The notes under the pieces: generated by a model | What the model saw: only the letters and a program-made list of their open reading frames with translations | Told to the model about the DNA's origin: nothing | Databases searched by the model: none | Assembly: GCA_003024985.2 (NCBI GenBank) | Contig: PXIH01S0003278.1 | Length of the DNA stretch: 12,208 nt | Direction: 5' to 3' (one strand) | Source of the DNA: Euperipatoides rowelli | Taxonomy: Eukaryota > Onychophora > Udeonychophora > Euonychophora > Peripatopsidae | Made by a program: the position numbers and the translations under genes | Shown: piece by piece, positions 1 through 7,642 of the stretch | How the letters are laid out: every line of letters begins with the position of its first letter | How positions within the stretch are numbered: the first letter of the stretch is position 1

Positions 1-279
1 ACCACCTCAGAATCCCAAATAGAATGAAAAAGATTATCCGATAAACAAATCTTTTTTATATTCCATGTGAACATAGCTCAAAAACCATTCATTTAAAATT
101 TATTTTCATTTTTATATTTATTATTTCGACATTTATTTTTATGAGTTTTGATTTTAAATTCATTTTGTAGTACTGTATAGCAATAATGATATGAAAAACT
201 TTCACTTATTTATCAATGACAAATATATAAAAGCTTGAAATATTGGGATACTTAATTGAAGTTAGTTTCTGGAAAAATG

Positions 280-296
280 AAGTACGCTTTTACTTT
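280..296 (+). repeat. Left target-site duplication of the dimeric SINE
   Basis: AAGTACGCTTTTACTTT is repeated at 559-575 with one A/G difference. The T run of the SINE tail begins directly after it, so the exact boundary with the tail is blurred by a few bases. Confidence 0.85.
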
Positions 297-558
297 TTTT
301 TTTTTTTTTTAAATATTCATTGAAAAAAAAGTCTATTGTACAAAGTCTAATCCGTGGTTAGTTCTCCTCGGATTCGAACCTGTGACAGCTTGGTCACTGA
401 AGCGCCGAGTCAAAGTGCTTTCCTGACTCGACTAGCCCCACATCTTATACAAAGTCTAATCCGAGGTTAGCTCTCTTCAGATTCGAACCAGCGACCAGCT
501 TGGTCGCTTGTAGGGCTGTGTCAGAGTGCTTTTCTGACTCGACTAGCCCCGCAGGGCA
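297..558 (-). mobile_element. Dimeric tRNA-derived SINE with A-rich tail
   Basis: Read on the minus strand, this holds two tandem tRNA-like monomers of about 111 bp, with heads near 550 and 439. Each has GGGGCTAGTCGAGTCAG (box-A-like) followed by GGTTCGAATC(C/T) (box B; the copy at 370-380 matches the GGTTCGANNCC consensus perfectly) and then a shared ending near TTAGACTTTGTA. The 3' end is an A tail, seen as a T run at about 294-311 on the plus strand. It is flanked by direct repeats AAGTACGCTTTTACTTT (280-296) and AAGTACACTTTTACTTT (559-575), 16 of 17 identical, as expected for LINE-driven target-primed insertion. Pol III promoters would lie inside the element. It lacks any protein and depends on a partner LINE for movement. 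Confidence 0.88.
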
Positions 559-575
559 AAGTACACTTTTACTTT
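559..575 (+). repeat. Right target-site duplication of the dimeric SINE
   Basis: AAGTACACTTTTACTTT matches 280-296 at 16 of 17 positions. The coding-like frame of the surrounding zinc-knuckle relic resumes straight after this copy, which shows that the SINE landed inside that coding sequence. Confidence 0.85.
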
Positions 576-1561
576 AACGAACAATTGGACGCTAAGATAG
601 ACTTAGCAAATGTAATTAATGACGTAGCGCAAATTTTAGATTACGAAGATTTGTTGGAATTTATTTTCCAAGGATTGCAAATTACATAAGAGTGGAGCTA
701 AAAACAGAGATGGATAAAAAAGAGATTGGAATAAACTATGTTAAAAGTGACCTTTATTATATAGTACCAGAACACTGGGGTGGTCTATGTAACATCTTAG
801 ATGGTTACCATATATGAATTCATATGAACCAATAAAATTCAAACTCAGGAAATATATAAAAGTCTCTAGTCTGAAAAATTAAGCAAAGAGAAAATCTAAA
901 ATCAAATGTAATACAAGTACAAGGAGTTTTGAATGAAAATATTTTATTGGAACAAATTCCTAATTTTCTGAAAATTGGCCAACAACAAATGCTAATTACA
1001 GTTAGGTGCTGAGAATCCATTTGCATAATTGCAAGCAATTAGGGCATAGAGCTTATGCTGTTTTTAGAAAATGTAAGCAGTGCTATTCATATGTTGAAGA
1101 AGGCCATGCTTATGTTAATAAAAAGGGCGCTATATCGTATTCCGCCATCTTTAAAAAAAAACTAAGCAGATTGAATTTGAAATGGATGTGAAACAGGAGG
1201 ATTCAATTTATAATTACCTTTCAACAGAGGGCAAAATTATATGAACAACAATTAAAGGATTATGCTGGTTCTGTTGAAGAAATTAAATTAATTGATTTGG
1301 CATTTTTGAATCGAACTGATAATGAAAAACTCAAATGATAAGTCTGATATTGAATAGTTAATTCACGAAACAGTAGCCAATGATTGCTAATAGTTCTGTT
1401 ATAAATGGAGAATATAATGACTGAATGCGGTACTTAATAAATCAACAAATAATAAGAGTATCGATAATTTGGGAGTAATTAGTAAAAGGCTAAAAGTAAA
1501 TGAAAATGAAGCATTAACGAAGGGCTATGTAGAGAATAACGAAGTAACCACAATCAAATAG

Positions 1562-2180
1562 TTTCTACTGGAGTGAAACAGTTGTGAAATATATTGTTTA
1601 TTTTATAGCAATGAAACTTATTAATTTACAATATATTATTTTTGTTTGAAATAAGCTTTGTATGAATTAATGTATGTAAAAAAATTTGAATATTAAATGT
1701 ACACAGAATATAAGATTGCATACTATTTATTGTAATTAAAGGATTTGCTTCCTGAAAACCAATAGCTGGATGTCATAATATATGACTATTTGTTTCTAAA
1801 AATGCCTATAATTTGTTTCCATCACCCACAGTTTTAAAGAAATAACACTTTTTTTCTTCTTTTTTTTTGATCATTTTTATTATAATTTCTAGTCCTTGAT
1901 GTCATTTATGAAATATACTGATTATTTACAATGTTTACTTTGAAAAAAAAATTTTTTTTTTTTAAATAAATTTCCGGAGGAAATTTCTCAGTTTATTTAA
2001 CTATTTACATATATACAATTTTGTATGGTTTAACAGTCTTCTTAAACTGGAAACAACATTGTTGCAATCCTTCTTGTACATGTCCATTCTCCATTTTATA
2101 CTTCCATTATACCTTTTCCTTTGTCATTAATCCAATTTTCTATTAAGAGAGAAACAATTAATACTAATATAATATACTAA
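1562..2180. other. AT-rich stretch with no gene seen
   Basis: The stretch is AT-rich with homopolymer runs, for example an A run followed by a T run near 1941-1963. I see no convincing exon, tRNA or repeat boundary on either strand. Confidence 0.5.
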
Positions 2181-2325
2181 ATTCCCCAGTGCCGCCAAAC
2201 AGTGAAAGAAAATTCACCAATCTTTTGGCACCGGAGCTGCCCAGGGATCGAACTGAAGACCCTCTTATATGCACAAGGCTACCGTGACTGGGTACAAAAT
2301 CTCACGGCCACGGCCCCTTGGCTAT
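2180..2325 (-). mobile_element. tRNA-derived SINE, truncated, related to the copy at 3811
   Basis: On the minus strand the head starts near 2325 with GGCCGTGGCC and leads to AGTTCGATCCC, which matches the tRNA box B consensus at 10 of 11 positions. After box B comes CAGCTCCGGTGC and TGGTGAATT, the same body motifs found in the plus-strand SINE at 3811-4085. Both copies also share TTGTGCATA(T/C)AAG before box B. The 3' part is shorter than in the other copy. No target-site duplication was found, so both ends are approximate. Confidence 0.65.
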
Positions 2326-2395
2326 ACTTTGAATTTTATTTACTTGATTTAGCTATAATGCTAAATTTTGTTTCGATTTATTGGTAACTAGGCAG

Positions 2396-2478
2396 AACAC
2401 ATTAATGGAATTTACACAATACACATGTCCGAGTCAAAAAATCTTCTACTGGATGAGTGTAAATTTCATTAATGTGTT
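2396..2478. repeat. 22-bp inverted repeat spanning the old start codon
   Basis: Bases 2396-2417 (AACACATTAATGG then AATTTACAC) are the reverse complement of 2457-2478 at 21 of 22 positions, with a 39-base spacer. The right arm lies inside the conserved coding part of the relic that starts at 2453. The left arm lies in the leader. Confidence 0.85.
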
Positions 2479-3357
2479 ATGTTATATTTGTGGACAGTTT
2501 ATGCTGAAATCTCAAAGGAGAACAATAACACTAATGGTAAAGAAAGCTTACAAGCTTTATTTTGGTTGCCCGGTTGGAGACCAAAATAAACCATGGGTGC
2601 CACACATGTGTTGTTCAACTTGTGCAGTTGACCTTAGAGCTTGGCTTAATGGAACAAAAAGTAGTAGGCCATTTGCTATCTTAATGGTTTAGAGGGAACC
2701 TCAAGACTATATTTCAGACTTCGGTTTTTGTTTACTTAGGTTTCTGGCCATAAATCTAAAACCAAACACACTATGCCATCAGCTTTAAGACCCACAGTGA
2801 TGGCTTGTCTGTTCCTGTGAGATCAACAAAAGTAGATCTTGAGAGTGATCAAGATGAATATATTTGAGTATACACCAGCAATATCTGAGCCTCATAGAAT
2901 TTTCCAGATTGAACTTAATGACCTTATTCATGACCTAGTCCTATCCAAGAAGAAATCAGAGCTGCTTGCTTCGAGGTTGCAAGAATGGACTCTACTTCAA
3001 CCAAGTGTTAAGCCTTCATTTATTGCAACTGTGAAAATATGGCCTGAGAAGTAGATGATTAATGAAATATTTGGTACAAGCTCATAAGCCAGAAGATGGC
3101 AGTTCTTCATAGATTCGTAGAAGTAAAGATTAAAAGGTGTTCTACTGAATATAGGAAATGAGCTTCCAAGTGTACCTGTTTTCCGTGCATCATAAATGAA
3201 AGAATCTTATGACCGCATGCAACTTTTGCTGGAGTCTGTGTGTTATAAAAAAATCCAATTGGTACATATGTGATTTAAAAATCGTAGATTTGCTTGTTAG
3301 AATGCAGTTACAGTTACGCAAAGTTCTGTTTGATATGCTGAGTGGGATAGTAATGCC
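2453..3357 (+). pseudogene. Decayed copy of a multi-copy arthropod-type uncharacterised protein
   Basis: The relic spans about 300 codons. I recognise the pattern of a repetitive uncharacterised family known from arthropods: FINVLCYICG and a CxxC pair near the start, then KKAYKLYFGCPVGDQ, HMCCSTC and LRAWLNGT. Further on come LNDLIHDLVLSKKKSELLAS, RLQEWTLLQ, WQFFIDS, MKESYDRMQLLLES and finally EWDSNA. The likely start is the ATG at 2453. The upstream in-frame ATG at 2381 sits outside the recognisable part. Damage is heavy: TAG at 2690-2692 where the family usually has Trp before REP, frame changes near 2740, 2810 and 2865, and stops at 3052, 3118, 3124 and 3193. The conserved Cys/His residues suggest metal binding, but the function is unknown to me. 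My recollection is that full members continue further, so this copy is also cut short at its 3' end. Confidence 0.72.
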
Positions 3358-3360
3358 GTA

Positions 3361-3810
3361 ACTAGCTAATGTTATGCCCAGTGCGAGTTAACCATTTTAC
3401 CCCCCCCCCCAGTCTATTTTGTTTATGTAACAAACTATGTTTTATTATTGCTCCATAATATACTAATTTAATACTTTAAAATCTAAAAAATAATATTAAC
3501 CAACCTCTTCGATATTTTACTTAAAGAATAGACAATTTAATAAATGATTTCTTTCTTTAACTTATTGTCTCCTACTCAAAGAATAAAAAATTAATAAAAG
3601 GACAGTTTGGTCATGATGTCTGTCACGCTGATCGGCCATCTTCGGTGAGCCCATGAAGCCCGAAGATGTTTTCGCTCTATTTTCTGTCCATAGATGTCAC
3701 TTTTTGACAGGATTTTAAGTATAGCAAGTTAAGAAGGAAGAAATTAATGTCTATTTTTGGCGGGCTTTTAAACTAGTATTAAATAAAAATCAAAGAAACA
3801 ATATTTATAC
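3361..3810. other. Intergenic stretch with a C run and a short hairpin
   Basis: This is mostly AT-rich, with a run of ten C near 3401-3410. A GC-richer island at about 3615-3715 contains a 9-bp inverted repeat, CATCTTCGG (3637-3645) and CCGAAGATG (3660-3668). The GGCCATCTTCGG sequence loosely resembles a YY1-type motif, but there is no transcript evidence here, so I do not call a promoter. Confidence 0.45.
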
Positions 3811-4085
3811 AGCTCTGGTGATCCAGTGGTCTATACTGCTGGCTGCCGGAGGTTGTGCATACAAGGGATTGAGGGGTCGATCCTGGCCAGCCCCGGTGCT
3901 GGAAAATGGTGAATTGTGTTTCGCCACCAGTACCCACCAGGGATTTTTTTCTCATTTAATCTCTTAGAATCGCTGTTATCAAATAAGAAATGGATTTTTC
4001 CCCAGACTTCTGAATACGGAACCTCCGTTTATACGTCAAGCCGGCATTGTAAAAATAACTATTCTTTGTATATATGTAAATAAAG
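3811..4085 (+). mobile_element. tRNA-derived SINE with long unrelated body and ATAAA tail
   Basis: The head GCTCTGGTGATCCAGTGG resembles a tRNA box A region, and GGGTCGATCCT about 50 bases on is a diverged box B (9 of 11 consensus positions). The body motifs CAGCCCCGGTGC and TGGTGAATT are shared with the minus-strand copy at 2180-2325. The rest of the body, to about 4060, ends in TATATATGTAAATAAAG, which looks like a short tail borrowed from a partner LINE instead of a pure A tail. I could not find a clear target-site duplication, so the ends are good to about 10 bases. Confidence 0.68.
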
Positions 4086-4218
4086 GTTTGTTTCACCCCC
4101 TGTGTGGTGCGAAATGTATATAGTACAGACACATTTATTTATAATTATTGAATTTATTGATTCTTTTTCTTTACATTATTGCGTATAAAAATATTAAAAA
4201 AAAAATAGCATCCTATCA

Positions 4219-4226
4219 GACATAGT
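4219..4226 (+). repeat. Left target-site duplication of the hAT-like element
   Basis: GACATAGT, identical to 5273-5280. Confidence 0.9.
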
Positions 4227-4251
4227 CAGTGTTTGATTTTAAGGCATGTCC

Positions 4252-4326
4252 ACCTGTCCAAGACAGGTACTGTAGTTTTAATGTTGGACAAGCAAATTAT
4301 AAATGTTATCTGTCCGGTAGACAGGT
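4252..4326. repeat. Subterminal CTGTCC/GACAGG repeat cluster
   Basis: ACCTGTC CAA GACAGGT at 4252-4268 is a perfect short hairpin, and CTGTC...GACAG at about 4310-4325 forms a second. The same ACCTGTCC word appears inverted near the right end at 5237-5244. The arrangement suggests repeated binding sites for the mobilising transposase. Confidence 0.6.
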
Positions 4327-4769
4327 ATATATATTTTTTTAAGATAAATTTTGTGAAAATTGCAGCTTAACGCCCAATAATTATGGCAATGATAACTCGA
4401 TAATGGGGGAGGGAAAAAAATGATTACTGGTAACTGGGTTTAAAACTTGCAACTCTTTTTTTTTAATCTATGGTAACCTACAAACAATTATTGCAAAAAT
4501 GGTATTTCTTTTCACTATAATTGGAAACATGTTCTCCATAACTAAATTACGGGTGTGAAGTATTTTGTTTTTCAATAAATGGGATTTATTACAGCATATA
4601 AATTATAATTGCAATTGAATTGGAATATTTTCTAAGCATTGTATGTCCCCCATCCTCTCCCCCTCCCCCCCAAAAAAAAAAAAAAAAAAAATTTTTGACA
4701 ATAGTAAACTAAATGAAAAAACACAAAACATCGACCAGTGAATCGTCGAAGTGCAATGGTCCAGTCGGC

Positions 4770-4842
4770 AGCACATAGAACTGCCACATCTCGAGACGTA
4801 GTCTGGAGCACATAGAACTGCCACATCTCGAGACGTAGTCCT
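4770..4842. repeat. 37-bp tandem duplication inside the hAT-like element
   Basis: AGCACATAGAACTGCCACAT and the bases after it, through CGAGACGTAGTC, occur twice in a row (starting at 4770 and 4807), nearly without change. The near-identity suggests a recent duplication relative to the diverged inverted ends of the host element. Confidence 0.9.
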
Positions 4843-5272
4843 GGGGAGAGGTTTGATCCACAGTTCATTTACGATTTTTTACAGGTGCAGGTGAAAGGCG
4901 GAATTTTTCTACAAACGACCATTAAATCTCAAGTGTGAAAAAAATACGCCGCTGTGGCCTCGGTCTTAAAGATAGTTAAGCCGGAGACGCGAAGAGGCAC
5001 TTAATAAAAACCAACTCGGAATAAAAACAGATCGGACAGTGAATCAGATTATTGAGATTAGTCTTATCCCAATATTGATTTTATAAAATCTAAGTATAAA
5101 TAATGTTTGTCAGATATTTTTGTTTCATTGCTAACATAGTATATACAATAATTGTTGTTTTTTTTGTAATATGTATGCTATGAATTGACCTTAATTTTTT
5201 TTTTTACATTTGATAGGTAACATTGAACTGTTCTTTGGACAGGTAGATTAATACTTTTCAAAGCAAACACAA

Positions 5273-5280
5273 GACATAGT
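5273..5280 (+). repeat. Right target-site duplication of the hAT-like element
   Basis: GACATAGT, identical to 4219-4226. With the left flank ATCCTATCA and the right flank TCTGATAGGAT, the empty site would have been an 11-bp-arm palindrome. Confidence 0.9.
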
Positions 5281-5742
5281 TCTGATAGGATTACAGACCA
5301 TCAAATTAAAGTCATTATACATTCATGGAATTAAACATTTGGAAGTGAAAAATAAAAATATTCTAGAAAAGAAATTATTTTAAATTGTAAATAATATTCA
5401 TCATTGCTTTTTGTCTTGTTTGTTCTGATATTTTTTTTCTTTGGCCTACAAATTCCATAATATCTAGTCAAATTCAACTTCTATTTCTGTTTTCAAATCA
5501 TTTTTTAATACTCTTGTGGCATTTATTTATCAAGAACTGATTGATATTGAGTTTTTATATAAAATTAAAGTAGGCCAGCTCCCCCAGTTTATTATTTGTG
5601 TAAATTTCAGTTGATCATAAAAACTTCCTTACGTATGTAATACGGTACTTATTATTTGTAAATTTCAGGCAATCATAAAAGTGTGCTTCAATAGCCTCAC
5701 TTTAGTACCGTATAGCTGTATATAATGATTTTATTTTTGAAG
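5281..5742. other. AT-rich stretch with small repeats, no gene seen
   Basis: Two diverged copies of a motif reading TTATTATTTG...AAATTTCAG...ATCATAAAA occur near 5588 and 5649. ATACGGTACT (5640-5649) and AGTACCGTAT (5704-5713) form a perfect 10-bp inverted repeat, 54 bases apart. I see no coding sequence. Confidence 0.5.
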
Positions 5743-5812
5743 TCGGAGCCTGTACGTTTCTACCCATTTCGACTCGCCCAAAACTGAGTCAGACTCCGAC
5801 TCCACAGACCTG
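5743..5812 (-). repeat. GGAGTC-rich dispersed-repeat fragment
   Basis: On the minus strand this reads CTGTGGAGTCGGAGTCTGA and then CAGTTTTGGGCGAGTCG. Runs of GGAGTC of this kind are, as I recall, frequent in repeats of arthropod genomes. It is GC-richer than its surroundings. No boundaries or duplications could be set. Confidence 0.4.
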
Positions 5813-5932
5813 GTTACAATATTGTAAATGTAAAAGGTACAAAAAAAAAAAAAAATTTTTTATCTTAAATAATAAAAAAATAAAAGTTACGGTATCGGAA
5901 CAGATTTTTTTTTTTACACTTTGGTGTATGGA

Positions 5933-5938
5933 TTTATT
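5933..5938 (-). promoter_or_regulatory. Possible polyadenylation signal for the minus-strand gene
   Basis: TTTATT on the plus strand gives AATAAA on the minus strand, about 485 bases past the stop codon at 6423-6425. Such hexamers are common by chance in DNA this AT-rich, so this is only a candidate 3' UTR end. Confidence 0.2.
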
Positions 5939-6422
5939 GATTTGAGCTTTTGTTCTATGTTGCTATGCCATAATTCCATGATTGTTCAAATGTAAATAAG
6001 GACATTATAAGAGAATAACAAATACCATTAGAAAATTACACCTTACCTATTTTTGAGTTCAAATATTACAGATATAAAATCAACTTTTTTTTTTTAAAAT
6101 ATAAAATTTTTTGATCAGATATTTTTTTTCCAAATATACATACATCAGTGAACTAAAATTTAATCAAGTAACTTAATTGGATATAAATTTCCATTTTTCT
6201 TTGGCCATTAAAGAAGCATTAATTGTATATCACATTCAATCCAGCAATCTTTTACAAAGTCTTGGGGCAAAGCAATAGGAAAAGACATAAATCTTGTCTT
6301 ATTTTTTTTCTCGTAACTATTGTAGTTCAGTTTTTTCTTCTCCTTTTCCAGGAGGTAGTGACATTTCTATTAATTCTTTAAACACAGCATTATGCTTCTA
6401 ATTTCTTTTGTTTTTTAATAGA

Positions 6423-6608
6423 TTAACGTCTTCTCCAGATTGTGGCATGGCTGTACGTGCACTGATTGACCCTGCTGGTCTCCCTGATTAGGAAAGGTAT
6501 ATTATCATCGTCTACAAGATCAAAATGAGGTTTTAGTAATTCTTGTAATCCATTGAAACTGGGAATCGCTTTCTGATCAGCTGACTTGAAACCACCAACC
6601 CAACGATC
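6423..6608 (-). CDS. ovoA: Terminal exon of a putative OvoA-like methyltransferase (partial)
   Basis: Read on the minus strand, an acceptor with the tract TTTACTTTTTAATTTTTAG (ending at 6609) is followed by 61 codons and TAA (6425-6423). The peptide begins DRWVGGFKSADQKAIPSFNG, contains LLKPHFDLV, then IPFLIRETSR, and ends SHATIWRRR. This order (GGF, a L..LL.PHF.L stretch, PFLIRETxR, then ATxWRR at the C-terminus) matches my recollection of the C-terminal end of the OvoA methyltransferase domain. That domain N-methylates 5-thiohistidine to make the antioxidant ovothiol A. A Trp usually found after Asn-Gln or Phe-Gln in that motif is Cys here. Only the tail is visible. The SAM-binding core and the DinB and sulfatase-modifying-like domains would lie in upstream exons, none of which I could find up to 12208. 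Another class I methyltransferase with a similar tail is possible. The frame is open throughout with better codon balance than its flanks. Confidence 0.6.
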   Translation of the reverse strand, partial: DRWVGGFKSADQKAIPSFNGLQELLKPHFDLVDDDNIPFLIRETSRVNQCTYSHATIWRRR

Positions 6609-7568
6609 CTAAAAATTAAAAAGTAAAATGAATTAATATTTCAATCATAAAGGGAAGTAATAGGTAAGATCATAAACTAAGTTTAAATATAAAAAGCTGA
6701 CATTTTTTTTTTAAAAACATTGTGTAGAACAGGAATTCAACGAGGTCACTAATTTTAGTCATCATGCAAAAATGTATAAATGTCAATAGGCACAACACAG
6801 TGAAATCAGATAACCAATGTCAGGAAAATACACGCCATACTATTTGAGTTGCAATAATTTGAGGAGTAATCAATACTTTTGAACCAAATAATAACTCTTG
6901 AATAGATCAAACTCGAGAGAGTAGGTTACAAATATATTTCTAAGTTTAATTGTAATTGTTACTTCTTTTTGTTTTCCACCACTAAACAAAACTATTTTTA
7001 TGAAGATTGTTTACGCATGAGTTGTATGTTCCTGGAAATCAGTGCTTAAATCAATTTTGTGCCAATCAAACGTATTTTTCCATAGGAAACAATGTTAAAG
7101 CTAAGAGATAGATTAAGCGATATATATATAAAAAAGCTTCATCCATTTATTTCATTCATGTGGTCAGTTTTAATAAAAAAAAAATACTTCCATTTAGAAC
7201 AAAATCACAATGGACAGTGATTATCCCTTAAAAAAAAAAACTCAGCAAACAATCATGAATATTCACCAACCATTACAATCGCAAATGACACGTATTTTCC
7301 TTAAAAAGAAAATCTTCAATCTATACAAATACAAATACAAATATGTTATTCATTTTAATATCAGCTCATCAGTTACGATAGCAGAGATTTTTCTTTTTAA
7401 TTATATTTTGACAGTTGATTCCCGTTTAGAAAATAATAAAATAGTGTGCACTAAGGCTTTCATGTCGAGTCTGATAGTTAATTACCAGAGTATAACATGC
7501 TTAGTTGTAGACAATTGGCTGTCATTAAGAAAGCAAACCCACAGACTCAGAGTGATAGATAATATCTT
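6609..7568. other. AT-rich DNA, probably intron of the minus-strand gene
   Basis: This follows directly upstream of the exon acceptor at 6609. It holds no convincing exon on either strand. The open frame at 7210-7635 on the plus strand is lysine- and isoleucine-rich, starts in simple AAATACAAATAC-type sequence and ends inside a hairpin, so I treat it as chance. Confidence 0.5.
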
Positions 7569-7642
7569 TGATTGTTTAGAAAAAATAAAAAACATGTTAG
7601 ATGGTAAAAACCAACTAACATGTTTTTTTTCCTAAACAATCA
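7569..7642. repeat. Long two-part hairpin in the first array unit
   Basis: The outer stem TGATTGTTTAG (7569-7579) pairs with CTAAACAATCA (7632-7642). An A-rich/T-rich middle follows, then the inner stem AAAAAACATGTTAG (7587-7600) pairs with CTAACATGTTTTTT (7615-7628), perfect over 14 bp. The loop itself carries TGG/CCA around TAAAAA. Other array units lack the inner stem at the same place. Confidence 0.9.

Larger units (their letters stand above)
250..1561 (+). pseudogene. Decayed zinc-knuckle (gag/ORF1-like) coding sequence
   Basis: This is a relic of a nucleic-acid-binding protein of retroelement type, broken by frameshifts, stops and a SINE at 297-558. Coding-like stretches appear in changing frames: about 576-689 (contains LDAKIDLANVINDVAQ), 690-780 (contains RVELKTEMDKKEIG), 1006-1191, 1180-1338 and 1430-1561, which ends at a TAG. 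The best-marked part is 1020-1130, with CHNCKQLGH followed by CKQCYSYVEEGH, which fits two CCHC-type zinc knuckles. The last cysteine of the first knuckle is not in frame (Val instead), and the second has lost its last cysteine. A strand of the type GQQQ..ITV just before the knuckles recalls the region preceding knuckles in LINE ORF1 and related gag-like proteins. No reverse transcriptase is visible nearby, so I cannot tell a LINE ORF1 from an LTR gag or a domesticated relative. It is not functional as it stands. Confidence 0.5.
4227..5272. mobile_element. hAT-like non-autonomous DNA transposon, 1046 bp
   Basis: The left end is CAGTGTTTG and the right end is CAAACACAA, which fits the hAT end pattern (CAGNG) except that the final TG of the right end has mutated to AA. 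Perfect 8-bp direct repeats GACATAGT flank it at 4219-4226 and 5273-5280, the duplication length typical of hAT. The inverted ends are diverged but alignable for about 35 bases, ending in ACCTGTCC on the left and GGACAGGT on the right. Several CTGTCC/GACAGG copies sit just inside the left end (4252-4326), as expected for transposase binding sites. No transposase is encoded. The interior has a C/A homopolymer run near 4663-4691 and a 37-bp tandem duplication. Confidence 0.88.

Noticed and set aside
344-553. Two functional tRNA genes
   Set aside because: Box A and box B resemble tRNA, but the tandem heads, A tail and flanking duplications show a SINE, and the cloverleaf is not intact.
820-1038. 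Minus-strand open frame of 72 codons
   Set aside because: It lies opposite the plus-strand zinc-knuckle relic and has no supporting features.
2202-2387. Plus-strand open frame of 61 codons
   Set aside because: It is the antisense of the tRNA-derived SINE at 2180-2325 and its AT-rich flank.
3637-3668. Transcription terminator or promoter hairpin
   Set aside because: A 9-bp stem with a 14-base loop is weak and there is no transcript context, so it was kept only as a note.
4603-4868. Two minus-strand open frames of 73 and 78 codons
   Set aside because: They read through the A/C homopolymer (poly-Phe and Gly) and the 37-bp duplication, and are a by-product of repeats in the hAT-like element.
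7210-7635. Longest open frame in the window, 141 codons on the plus strand
   Set aside because: It is Lys/Ile/Asn-rich, passes through simple repeats, and its 3' end is the hairpin at 7569-7642. I recognise no domain, and its codon pattern looks like AT-rich chance.
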